The position numbers were made by a program, and so were the translations under genes. Positions 1 to 8,091 of a stretch of DNA of 15,001 nt are shown one piece after another (position 1 is the stretch's first letter; every line of letters starts with the position of its first letter). This DNA is from Bacteroidales bacterium. GTDB lineage: Bacteria > Bacteroidota > Bacteroidia > Bacteroidales > Muribaculaceae. The DNA lies in the NCBI GenBank assembly GCA_019420545.1, contig JAHZGZ010000109.1:1-15001 (forward strand), written 5' to 3'. Below the pieces are notes generated by a model that was not told the origin of the DNA, ran no database searches, and saw only the letters and a list, made by a program, of their open reading frames with translations.

Positions 1-1
1 G

Positions 2-475
2 TGGCGCAACGCCGGCAAATACCCTTCGGGCGATCCCTTTGCCCCGTCGCGCTATTCGTTCGACTATCTTTTCGCTATCACCATGGCCGGGCAGCCTCTT
101 GCCTGGATGGAGGCGGCCAATCTTCCCGACGAGGCTTTCTCTACCGGAAAGCTCGTAAAGAAATACCGCACGGTGCAGCACGAATTCCATTCCGGCACCA
201 TCCTACCTGTCGGCGATGAGCCTTCGGGACGTTCATTCACGGGATTCCAGTCTGTGACTTCGCCTGCCGAAGGCTTTCTGCTCCTCTACCGCGAGAACAC
301 TCCCGTAGCAACCGCCACGATCGACACCTGGCTACCTGCCGGTACGGAAGTGGAACTCGCCCCGCTGTTTGGCGATGCTGAGAAATCACGTGTCACCGTG
401 GGTGAGCATGGCCGCATTCCGGTGAGTCTCCGCGAGCCAAATTCATTCGCCATGTACCGCTATAAGATTAAATGA
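2..475 (+). CDS. Alpha-galactosidase-like glycoside hydrolase, C-terminal part (5' end outside window)
   Basis: An open frame enters from the left edge and ends at TGA 473-475, giving about 157 C-terminal residues. It can be read upstream of the internal ATG at 83 without a stop, so that ATG is not the true start. The visible part begins WRNAGKYPSGDPFAPSRY, continues into LFAITMAGQPLAWMEAANLP and EPSGRSFTGFQSV, and ends in a beta-rich segment with a YRYKIK tail. From memory this resembles the end of the catalytic barrel and the C-terminal beta-sandwich of alpha-galactosidase/melibiase-like enzymes of Bacteroidales (GH36/GH27-type clan), but no catalytic residue is inside the window, so family and substrate are inferred. 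The next gene starts only 52 bases later on the same strand, which suggests joint transcription with the GH2 gene. It could instead be another TIM-barrel hydrolase with a similar C-terminal sandwich. Confidence 0.5.
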   Translation, partial: WRNAGKYPSGDPFAPSRYSFDYLFAITMAGQPLAWMEAANLPDEAFSTGKLVKKYRTVQHEFHSGTILPVGDEPSGRSFTGFQSVTSPAEGFLLLYRENTPVATATIDTWLPAGTEVELAPLFGDAEKSRVTVGEHGRIPVSLREPNSFAMYRYKIK

Positions 476-527
476 CCGGTGTAACTCCTTGGATAATATT
501 TAGAAAAGTTTATCGAAATACATATAT

Positions 528-2333
528 ATGAAGTTTCCTCGCATTCTTACTTCAATCGTTCTCCTCTCGCTCATTTTCCCGGCCTTCGCCGCCGATGCGC
601 CGCGGCTTACCGCTAACGCCTATGGCCGCAGCCATGTGTCGCTCAACGGCAAGTGGAGCGCCATTCCCGATCTCTACGACCAGGGACGCCGTATGGAAGT
701 CTATAAAAACCGTACGCCGCAGGGAAATACCGATTTCTACGAATACTCGTTCGGCTCAGGATGCATGCGTCTGAATGTGCCGGGCGACTGGAATTCGCAG
801 AATCCAGAACTCAAATATTACGAGGGAACCGTGTGGTACGCACGCCCGTTTGAGGCGAAAGCGTACCCGGGACGACGCTCGGTGCTCCACTTTGCAGGTG
901 TGAGCTACCGTGCGACCGTCTATCTCAACGGCACGAAAATAGCTTTCCATGAAGGGAGCTTCACTCCATTTGAAGTGGATGTAACCGATTTTCTCGCTCC
1001 CGACGGCAATAACTTCCTCGTCGTCGAGGCCAACAACCGCCGCACTCCCGACGCTATCCCTGCCGAGGCGTTCGACTGGTGGAATTACGGAGGTATTACC
1101 CGCGACGTGCTCCTTCTCGATCTCCCCGAGCGCCATGTGGCCGACTATACAATCAGGCTCGCTCCGGGCTCTTCCGATACCGTCGAGGCCGATGTAGTGC
1201 TGTCGCATGCTGAGGAGGGTGTGCCCGTCAGTGTGTCTGTCCCGTCGCTCAAAAGCGGTGTTTCGCTCGTTACCGACGGCGAAGGCCGCGCCCGCGGCAC
1301 GTTCCGCGCAAAGGGCTTGAAACTGTGGGCCCCGGGCGCTCCGGTGCTCTATGACGTTGAGGTGAAATCTCCGGCCGACACTGTTGTGGAGCGTATCGGA
1401 TTCCGTACTCTCGGTGTCGACGGTACGAAAATCCTTGTCAACGGCAAGCCTGAGTTTATGCGCAGTGTGTCGTTCCACGAGGAGATACCTCAGCGCATGG
1501 GGCGCGCATGTTCTCCGCAGGATGCCGCGCAGCTTATCGGCGAGGCCGAAGCGCTGGGCGTCAACATGGTACGTACCGCCCACTATCCGCAGAACGAGCA
1601 TATCGTGCGCCTTGCCGAGGAGCGCGGTATCGTGCTCTGGGAGGAGATCCCAGTATGGCAGGGAATCAGTTTCACCGACAGCGCCACCCTCGCCAAGGCC
1701 CAGCGCATGATGACCGAGATGATAACACGCGATAAAAACCGTTGTGCCGTGGCATTCTGGAGCGTTGCCAACGAGACGCGTCCATCGCCCGAGCGCGACC
1801 GCTTCGTAAAGGCGCTTATCGACACCGTACGTGCTCTCGATTCGTCGCGCTTGGTAACCGCAGCGTTCGATAATGTGGGCTACGACAAGGCGTCGGGCAC
1901 ATTCACCGGCACCGACAATATACCTGCGCTGCTCGACGTAGTGGCCGTCAACAAGTATATGGGCTGGTATGCTCCCTGGCCGCCCGCTCCTGAAGAATGC
2001 GTATGGGATTTTGCCGCAGGAAAACCGCTCATCATCTCCGAATTCGGCGGTGAGGCCCTGTACGGCCAGAGCGGCAGTGCCGACGTGGCAAGCTCATGGA
2101 GCGAAGACTATCAGGAAAAGCTCTACCGCGACAATCTCGCCATGATGGCACGTATTCCCAACCTTGCGGGAGTGTCGCCGTGGGTGCTCTACGATTTCCG
2201 CTCGCCCTTCCGTTTTCACCCGCTCAATCAGGAGGGGTGGAACCGCAAAGGGCTTGTCGGTGACCGCGGCGACCGCAAGAAAGCATGGCATGTGATGCAC
2301 GATTTCTACATGTCGAAGAAAAACAATAGATAA
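528..2333 (+). CDS. Secreted GH2 glycoside hydrolase, beta-glucuronidase-like
   Basis: This 601-residue enzyme would hydrolyse terminal beta-linked sugars, probably beta-glucuronides, after export. Residues 1-22 form a signal peptide ending AFAA. The GH2 order is visible: sugar-binding jelly roll (about 35-200, with LNGKW and YEGTVWYARPF), an immunoglobulin-like domain (about 200-295, ending GFRTLGVDG) and a TIM barrel (about 300-595). The acid/base is E416 in WSVANE and the nucleophile is E505 in ISEFGGEA. The barrel also has VNMVRTAHYPQ, usual for GH2. Near the end GWNRKGL supplies N572-R-K574, the N-x-K motif that binds the uronate carboxylate in beta-glucuronidases; this makes glucuronidase, or possibly galacturonidase, more likely than galactosidase. 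The ATG at 528 follows an A/T-rich leader without Shine-Dalgarno, normal for Bacteroidetes, and leaves a proper signal peptide. Substrate specificity is inference. Confidence 0.88.
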   Translation: MKFPRILTSIVLLSLIFPAFAADAPRLTANAYGRSHVSLNGKWSAIPDLYDQGRRMEVYKNRTPQGNTDFYEYSFGSGCMRLNVPGDWNSQNPELKYYEGTVWYARPFEAKAYPGRRSVLHFAGVSYRATVYLNGTKIAFHEGSFTPFEVDVTDFLAPDGNNFLVVEANNRRTPDAIPAEAFDWWNYGGITRDVLLLDLPERHVADYTIRLAPGSSDTVEADVVLSHAEEGVPVSVSVPSLKSGVSLVTDGEGRARGTFRAKGLKLWAPGAPVLYDVEVKSPADTVVERIGFRTLGVDGTKILVNGKPEFMRSVSFHEEIPQRMGRACSPQDAAQLIGEAEALGVNMVRTAHYPQNEHIVRLAEERGIVLWEEIPVWQGISFTDSATLAKAQRMMTEMITRDKNRCAVAFWSVANETRPSPERDRFVKALIDTVRALDSSRLVTAAFDNVGYDKASGTFTGTDNIPALLDVVAVNKYMGWYAPWPPAPEECVWDFAAGKPLIISEFGGEALYGQSGSADVASSWSEDYQEKLYRDNLAMMARIPNLAGVSPWVLYDFRSPFRFHPLNQEGWNRKGLVGDRGDRKKAWHVMHDFYMSKKNNR

Positions 2334-2371
2334 TTGACAAGAATTATTCATATACGTACCCGACAAACTCT

Positions 2372-2379
2372 TAATTTTG
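2372..2379 (+). promoter_or_regulatory. Bacteroidetes -7 promoter element (TAATTTTG) before the esterase-GH3 gene
   Basis: TAATTTTG fits the Bacteroidetes -7 consensus TAnnTTTG and is followed by TA. It lies 60 bases before the ATG at 2440 in a 106-base A/T-rich gap. No TTTG stands at the expected 19-21 base distance upstream, so the -33 box is weak or absent. The similar TAGTTTTGTA before the next GH3 gene supports the call. Confidence 0.45.
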
Positions 2380-2439
2380 TAGATTACGTCTGTTTTGAAA
2401 ATTAACATAACACAATAACCAATCTTTCAGTTTCATCCC

Positions 2440-5412
2440 ATGATACACAGCCGTATCCTATTTCTGCTTTTCTTTGCCATTTTTGCCTCATTGCCGCTAT
2501 CGGCGCGCACTCTGCGTGTGCTGGCAATTGGCAACAGTTTCTCACGCGACGCCATTGAGCAGCATCTCCATGAACTTGCCATGGCCGACGGCGACACGAT
2601 GATCGTAGGCAACATGTATATCGGAGGTTGCTCGCTTCAGCGCCATGTCGACAATGCCCGTGCCGACAAGCCCGATTATGTATATCGTAAGGTCGGCGCC
2701 GACGGAAAGCGCGTCGAGACCAAGGGCATGACGCTTGCCCGTGCTCTCGCCGACGAGCCCTGGGACTATGTGAGCATGCAGCAGGCGAGCCCGATGTCGG
2801 GCCAGCTTTCTACATGGAGCGAGTGGCTCCCCGAACTTCAGGAGTATGTGAAGGCTCGTGTGCCTAAAAAGACAAAACTGATGCTTCACCAGACATGGGC
2901 ATATGCAAAGGATTCGGGCCATTCCGGGTTCCGCAATTACGGCTGCGATCAGGACTCCATGTACCGCAGCATCGTCGATGCGGTCGACAAGAGTGCGCGT
3001 CAGCGTAAAATAAAGTATGTGATGCCTGCCGGCACGGCCATACAGAACGCGCGCACTACATTTGCCGGCGACCATCTCAACCGCGACGGTTATCATCTCG
3101 ACCTCGGGTTCGGACGCTTCACCGCAGCATGCGCATGGTACGGTGCCCTGACCGGACGCGACGTCACCGCCAACACCTATATGCCCGCAGGTATGAATAC
3201 CGACCTTGTGGCTGTGGCCAAGGCTGCCGGCGAGGCTGCCGCAAAGCGTCCGTCGCAGGTTACCGATCTCTCGGCCATGCGTCCCGCCACCGTGCTCTAT
3301 AAGGATCCGTCGGTCCCTATGGAGATCCGTATCGACGATCTGCTTTCGCGTATGACCACCGAGGAGAAGGTAATGCAGCTCAACCAGTACACTCTCGGAC
3401 GCAACAACAATGAGAACAATGTCGGCAAAGTCGTGGGCCAGCTCCCCGCCGAACTCGGATCCGTTATCTATTTCGGCGACGATGCCGTGCTGCGCAACGC
3501 TTTCCAGCGCCGCTGTATGGAGGAGTCGCGCCTCGGCATCCCCTGTATATTCGGCTACGATATGATCCACGGCTACCGCACCATCTATCCTATCTCTCTG
3601 GCGCAGGCCTGCTCGTGGAACGTTCCCCTTGTGGAGCGCATGACCTCGTATGCCGCCGCCGAGGGTCGTATGACCGGTGTCGACTGGACATTCTCACCCA
3701 TGATCGACGTGGCTCATGATCCGCGCTGGGGTCGTGTGTCGGAAGGTTACGGCGAGGATCCGTACGCCAACGCCGCTTTCGGAGCCGCCACGGTGCGCGG
3801 CTACCAGGGCAAGTCGCTTGCCGACTCCACCACCATCGCCGCATGTCTCAAGCATTTCGTTGGCTACGGTGCCTCTGAGGCCGGCCGCGACTACGTATAT
3901 ACCGAAATCTCCCCTCAGACCCTCTGGGATACATATCTTCCACCTTACAAGGCATGTGTCGATGCCGGCGCTGTGACTCTCATGAGTTCGTTCAACGACA
4001 TCAGCGGCATACCCGGCTCGGCCAACCATTATACCATGACCGAGATACTTCGCAACCGCTGGAAGCACAAGGGATTTGTGGTAAGCGACTGGGGCGCGAT
4101 AGAGCAGCTTGTCAACCAGGGTAATGCCGCCAACAAGAAGGAGGCCGGTATGCACTCTTTCAACGCCGGTCTCGACATGGACATGATGAACCATGCCTAC
4201 GACAAGTACCTTGCCGAACTTATCGACGAGGGTAAGGTCGATCCCGCGCAACTTGACGAATCGGTGCGCCGCGTGCTCCGCGTGAAGATGCAGCTCGGCC
4301 TGTTTGAGAATCCATATACCCCCGAATTCCCCGGTCGTTACAACCGTCCCGGTGCAATGGCTACCGCAAAACAGCTTGCCGCCGAGTCGATGGTGCTCCT
4401 GAAAAATGATTCAACCAATCTTCTCCCTCTCTCCGGCGCAAAGCGCATCGCTGTGGTTGGCCCGCTGTCGAAGAGCAGTGCGTCGCTTCTTGGAAGCTGG
4501 TGCGGACGCGGCCGTTTCGATGAGGTGGTTACCGTGCTTCAGGGCATTACCGACCGTTTTGCTCCCGGGGCTGAAATCCGTTGTGCCGAGGGTTGCAACT
4601 TCGACAAGATTACTCCCGAACAGCTTGCACAGGCCGTCGACACCGCCCGCTGGGCCGACGTGGTGATACTTTGCCTTGGCGAACAGCAGCGCTGGAGCGG
4701 CGAGAATGCCTCGCGCAGCACAATCGCTCTTCCCGACGTGCAGCTTCAGCTCGCCCGCGAGATTGCCGCTACCGGCAAGCCTGTGGTGATGCTCCTCAGC
4801 AGCGGTCGTCCGCTCGACATATCGCAGATGGAACCCCTTGCCAACGCCATCCTTGAGATATGGCAGCCCGGCACGACTGGCGGTACTGCCGTGGCCGAGA
4901 TTCTCGCCGGCGACGTCAACCCCTCGGGCAAGCTCGCCATGACATTCCCGCGCTCTACAGGCCAGATACCCATCTACTACAACCGCCGCGGTGCCGCACG
5001 CCGCCATCAGGGATTCTATCAGGATATCCCCTCGACTCCGCTATATCCGTTCGGCCACGGCCTGAGCTACACTACGTTCACCTACGGCGAACCGACCGTC
5101 AGCGCCACAACATTCCGCAAGGGCGACAAGGTTACTGTCAGTGTGCCCGTAACCAACACCGGCGCACGCACCGGTGCCGAGACGGTGATGTGGTTTACCG
5201 CGGATCCGGCAGCTTCCATTACCCGTCCGCTCATGGAGCTGAAGCATTTTGAGAAGCGTGAGCTGAAGCCGGGCGAAACTGCCACTTTCACATTCACCAT
5301 CGACCCGATGAAGCATCTGTCGTTCCCCGATTCCGACGGCAACCGCATTCTTGAGCCGGGCGACTTCAAGGTGATGGTAGGTCCGCACACCGTAAATCTC
5401 GTAATGGAATAA
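2440..5412 (+). CDS. Secreted two-domain enzyme: DUF4886 (SGNH esterase-like) fused to GH3 beta-glucosidase
   Basis: Residues 1-22 are a signal peptide (ending LPLSA). Residues about 24-270 match DUF4886, an SGNH-hydrolase-like domain: GNSFS with candidate nucleophile S33, YIGGCSLQRH (60-69), QQAS (114-117), HQTWAY (150-155), PAGTAIQNAR (196-205) and DGYH supplying the D216/H219 pair. From about 285 a full BglX-type GH3 follows: (alpha/beta)8 domain with IDDLLSRMTTEEKV (297-310), KHFVGYG (471-477) and nucleophile D550 in GFVVSDWG; alpha/beta sandwich domain with likely acid/base E755 in WSGENASR; and a fibronectin-III-like end (about 880-985) after PFGHGLSYT. BglX proteins are usually about 750 residues, so the extra length is the esterase-like module. 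The GH3 half should remove terminal beta-glucosyl or xylosyl units; the first half may deacylate the same substrate. A -7 element lies 60 bases upstream. The fusion is seen in one uninterrupted frame; esterase activity is inference. Confidence 0.9.
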   Translation: MIHSRILFLLFFAIFASLPLSARTLRVLAIGNSFSRDAIEQHLHELAMADGDTMIVGNMYIGGCSLQRHVDNARADKPDYVYRKVGADGKRVETKGMTLARALADEPWDYVSMQQASPMSGQLSTWSEWLPELQEYVKARVPKKTKLMLHQTWAYAKDSGHSGFRNYGCDQDSMYRSIVDAVDKSARQRKIKYVMPAGTAIQNARTTFAGDHLNRDGYHLDLGFGRFTAACAWYGALTGRDVTANTYMPAGMNTDLVAVAKAAGEAAAKRPSQVTDLSAMRPATVLYKDPSVPMEIRIDDLLSRMTTEEKVMQLNQYTLGRNNNENNVGKVVGQLPAELGSVIYFGDDAVLRNAFQRRCMEESRLGIPCIFGYDMIHGYRTIYPISLAQACSWNVPLVERMTSYAAAEGRMTGVDWTFSPMIDVAHDPRWGRVSEGYGEDPYANAAFGAATVRGYQGKSLADSTTIAACLKHFVGYGASEAGRDYVYTEISPQTLWDTYLPPYKACVDAGAVTLMSSFNDISGIPGSANHYTMTEILRNRWKHKGFVVSDWGAIEQLVNQGNAANKKEAGMHSFNAGLDMDMMNHAYDKYLAELIDEGKVDPAQLDESVRRVLRVKMQLGLFENPYTPEFPGRYNRPGAMATAKQLAAESMVLLKNDSTNLLPLSGAKRIAVVGPLSKSSASLLGSWCGRGRFDEVVTVLQGITDRFAPGAEIRCAEGCNFDKITPEQLAQAVDTARWADVVILCLGEQQRWSGENASRSTIALPDVQLQLAREIAATGKPVVMLLSSGRPLDISQMEPLANAILEIWQPGTTGGTAVAEILAGDVNPSGKLAMTFPRSTGQIPIYYNRRGAARRHQGFYQDIPSTPLYPFGHGLSYTTFTYGEPTVSATTFRKGDKVTVSVPVTNTGARTGAETVMWFTADPAASITRPLMELKHFEKRELKPGETATFTFTIDPMKHLSFPDSDGNRILEPGDFKVMVGPHTVNLVME

Positions 5413-5440
5413 TGTAAGGTGTTGCAAAATGCGAAAAAGT

Positions 5441-5526
5441 TGTAGGGACGCGGCGTGCCGCGTTACATTTGGTGAAGCGTAAGTCGTTGATTGACATGGC
5501 GCAACGCGGCACGTCGCGTCCCTACA
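5441..5526. repeat. REP-like inverted hairpin pair (BIME-like), element 1
   Basis: Two 24-base arms, 5441-5464 and 5503-5526, are inverted copies with 23 of 24 matches, separated by 38 bases. Each arm starts (read inward) with TGTAGGGACGCG and contains its own small palindrome, for example ACGCGG-CGTG-CCGCGT at 5448-5463. The GTAG beside the stem recalls the tetranucleotide at the foot of REP sequences mobilised by Y1 (RAYT) transposases. The pair lies between two GH3 genes on the same strand and upstream of a -7 element, so it may also act as a transcription or mRNA-decay barrier. Confidence 0.72.
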
Positions 5527-5550
5527 GGTTATGATCGATATGACAACATA

Positions 5551-5558
5551 TAGTTTTG
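5551..5558 (+). promoter_or_regulatory. Bacteroidetes -7 promoter element (TAGTTTTG) before the PA14-GH3 gene
   Basis: TAGTTTTG matches TAnnTTTG and stands 38 bases before the ATG at 5597. A partial -33 box (TTATG at 5529-5533) lies close to the expected distance. The element is downstream of the REP-like pair, so transcription of the PA14-GH3/GH2 pair could start here even if readthrough from the previous gene is blocked. Confidence 0.5.
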
Positions 5559-5596
5559 TACCACCATCATCTCTCACATAATCTTCTGAATCAATA

Positions 5597-8059
5597 ATGA
5601 ACATATATAAAAAGGTTGCCGCGCTTATTGCCGCGGCAACCATCGTAATGCCTGTTTCCGCAGCCGATGCTGTCGATCACGATGCCCGGGCACGCGACCT
5701 TGTGGGCCGCATGACTCTTGATGAAAAGATTTCGCTCCTTTCGGGCGAGACGTCGTTCTCTATCCGCGCTATTCCGCGCCTCGGCATACCGCGCGTGCTG
5801 CTCGCCGACGGCCCGCAGGGTGTGCGCAATCATGCTCCGCACTCCACGCTTTATCCCTGCGGCATTCTCACCGCCGCATCGTGGGACCGCGACATAGCCC
5901 GGCGTGTGGGCGAGAGCATCGGCGACGATGCCCGCGCACGCGGTGTCGGCATAATGCTCGGCCCGGGCGTCAACATCTACCGTTCGCCGCTCTGCGGACG
6001 CAACTATGAGTATATGGGCGAGGATCCGTATCTCGCCTCGGAGACGGCCGTGGCGTATATCGACGGCATGCAGTCGCGCGGAGTGATGGCCACTGTAAAG
6101 CATTTCGCCGCCAACAATCAGGAGTGGAGCCGCCATCATGCATCGAGCGAGGTCGACGAACGCACCCTCAACGAGATATACTTCCCGGCATTCCGCAAGG
6201 CAGTGAAAGCCGGTGTAGGCGCAGTGATGAACAGCTACAACCCTGTCAACGGAGTGCATGCCACCGAAAACGCCTGGCTCAACAACGATGTGCTGAAAGG
6301 CGAGTGGGGATTCGACGGCATACTCATGAGCGACTGGACGTCGGTCTACTCGACTGTAGGTGCCGCAAACGCGGGCCTTGATCTGGAGATGCCCAAGGCC
6401 GTATGGTTCACTCCCGAAAAACTGAAAGCGGCGATCGATGCCGGACGCGTGTCGCAGGCGACGGTCGACGACAAGGTTGTGCGACTGCTGCGCACCTACT
6501 CGCGATTCGGATTGCTCGACCGCGTGCAGCGCGATTCTACTATAGCTCTCGACTGCCCGTCGTCGGCACAGACAGCTCTCGATGCAGCACGCGGCGGTAT
6601 CGTGCTCCTTAAAAACGAAGGTAACATGCTCCCGCTCAAGGGGCGTACCGTGGTGCTCGGCCCTAATGCCGACCGTGTTACCACCGGCGGCGGCAGCGGA
6701 TTTGTAAGTCCATTCCATTCCACCACTCTTGCCGGTGCAATGAAGGGGATGCGCCGCAATACGGTGGTGCTGTCCGACAGCATGCTCTTCGGCGATATCG
6801 TATGCTCCGACGTGTGGACCGACTCCTCCCGCTCGGCCCGCGGATTCAAGGGTGAATACTTCTCCAATCAGACTTTTGAGGGCGATCCGGTAATGGTGCG
6901 CCGCGACTCGACGGTTGTTTTCGACTGGGCGTATGCCGCGCCATGCGCCGGGATGCCCGACGACCATTTCTCGGTACGATGGACGGGATGGGTAGAGCCT
7001 TCGGGCCATGCGCGCCAGCTGAAACTCTCGATCGGAGGTGACGACGGCTACCGCGTGTTTGTTAATGACTCTCTTGTCGCAGGCGACTGGGGCAATCATT
7101 CCTACTCCATGCGCGAGGTGCAGCTCCCTGTAGCGGCCGGCATGTCCCTCGAGCTGCGTATCGAATACTTCGACAATATCTCCTCGGCGAAGATCGACTT
7201 TGCGCTTGCGTCGCTCGACGAGGCCCTTCTTGAAAAGGAGCTGCGCCGTGCCGACAATGTAGTGCTCTGCACCGGTTTCGACAGCGACACCGAGGGCGAG
7301 GGCTTCGACCGTCCGTTTGCCATGCCCGACTACAAAGTGCGCTTCATCGGGCGCGTGGCCTCCATCAATCCGCGCCTTACTGTTGTGCTCAACTCGGGCG
7401 GTGCTGTCGACATGTCGCAGTGGATCGACCTCGCTCCCGCGGTCGTTATGGCATGGCACGCCGGACAGGAAGGCGGCACCGCTCTGGCCGAGATACTTAC
7501 AGGCAAGATCTCACCTTCGGGACGCCTCCCCATCAGCATCGAGCGCACGGAGACCGACAACCCCCCGTCGGCCTTCTACCATGCGACATCGAGTCCGCGC
7601 TGGGAGTCGGCACGCATCGACTATGGCGAGGGCATATTTACCGGCTACCGTGGCTACGACCGCACGGGTACCGCTCCTCTGTTCCCCTTCGGTTACGGAC
7701 TGAGTTACACCACTTTCGGCTATTCCGGTCTCAAGGTTACGCCGCTTGCATCCGACAGCGTTAAGGTAGAGTTCGACGTGGAAAACACGGGGCGTGTCGC
7801 CTCGGCCGAGGTGGCCCAGATCTACGTGTCCGACCCCGTATGCTCTGTGCCTCGCCCTGTCAAGGAGCTTAAAGGTTACGAAAAAGTGTATCTCACGCCG
7901 GGCGAGAAGCGCCACATTACCGTCGTGCTCGACAGCGAGGCATTTGCATTCTACGATATTGATCTCGGGTGTTTCCGTGTTGAGCCGGGCGACTTTACCG
8001 TGAGCGTGGGCCATTCTTCCGCCGATCTGCCGCTTACAGCTACCGTTACCCTCAAATAA
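5597..8059 (+). CDS. Secreted GH3 beta-glucosidase with inserted PA14 domain
   Basis: This 820-residue exported enzyme would cleave terminal beta-glucosides or related sugars. The signal peptide is residues 1-22 (ending MPVSA). The GH3 barrel follows, with LVGRMTLDEKISLLSG, LADGPQGVR, GRNYEYMGEDPYLA, VKHFAANNQE and nucleophile D246 in GILMSDWTS. The alpha/beta sandwich domain begins near 330 and is interrupted at about 414-543 by a PA14 domain (FKGEYFSN; SIGGDDGYRVFVND at 478-491; RIEYFDN). The sandwich domain resumes and supplies the likely acid/base E568 in EGFDR. A fibronectin-III-like end follows PFGYGLSYTTF (697-707). The domain order matches PA14-containing GH3 enzymes such as Kluyveromyces marxianus BglI, where PA14 shapes the active-site entrance and limits substrate length. 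The ATG at 5597 gives a correct signal peptide; the following GH2 gene begins 32 bases after the stop with no promoter between, so the two are probably co-transcribed. The exact sugar is unknown. Confidence 0.93.
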   Translation: MNIYKKVAALIAAATIVMPVSAADAVDHDARARDLVGRMTLDEKISLLSGETSFSIRAIPRLGIPRVLLADGPQGVRNHAPHSTLYPCGILTAASWDRDIARRVGESIGDDARARGVGIMLGPGVNIYRSPLCGRNYEYMGEDPYLASETAVAYIDGMQSRGVMATVKHFAANNQEWSRHHASSEVDERTLNEIYFPAFRKAVKAGVGAVMNSYNPVNGVHATENAWLNNDVLKGEWGFDGILMSDWTSVYSTVGAANAGLDLEMPKAVWFTPEKLKAAIDAGRVSQATVDDKVVRLLRTYSRFGLLDRVQRDSTIALDCPSSAQTALDAARGGIVLLKNEGNMLPLKGRTVVLGPNADRVTTGGGSGFVSPFHSTTLAGAMKGMRRNTVVLSDSMLFGDIVCSDVWTDSSRSARGFKGEYFSNQTFEGDPVMVRRDSTVVFDWAYAAPCAGMPDDHFSVRWTGWVEPSGHARQLKLSIGGDDGYRVFVNDSLVAGDWGNHSYSMREVQLPVAAGMSLELRIEYFDNISSAKIDFALASLDEALLEKELRRADNVVLCTGFDSDTEGEGFDRPFAMPDYKVRFIGRVASINPRLTVVLNSGGAVDMSQWIDLAPAVVMAWHAGQEGGTALAEILTGKISPSGRLPISIERTETDNPPSAFYHATSSPRWESARIDYGEGIFTGYRGYDRTGTAPLFPFGYGLSYTTFGYSGLKVTPLASDSVKVEFDVENTGRVASAEVAQIYVSDPVCSVPRPVKELKGYEKVYLTPGEKRHITVVLDSEAFAFYDIDLGCFRVEPGDFTVSVGHSSADLPLTATVTLK

Positions 8060-8091
8060 AAATCCCGGATATCATCATTCTATAAGAATAT

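Noticed and set aside
83..475. A complete small gene starting at the ATG at 83
   Set aside because: The frame is open to the left edge and the upstream residues continue the same hydrolase-like sequence, so this ATG is internal.
756..1601. A 281-codon antisense frame opposite the first GH2
   Set aside because: No recognisable domain; the sense frame contains GH2 domains with an intact acid/base and nucleophile.
2542..3570. A 342-codon antisense frame opposite the esterase-GH3 gene
   Set aside because: No signal peptide, domain or motif, and the sense strand has an unbroken two-domain enzyme here. It is a shadow of sense codon bias.
5591..7459. A 622-codon open frame antisense to the PA14-GH3 gene
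   Set aside because: It lies opposite a well-supported GH3, has a composition rich in His, Arg, Val and Ala with no recognisable motif, and is explained by the strong GC bias of the sense codons.
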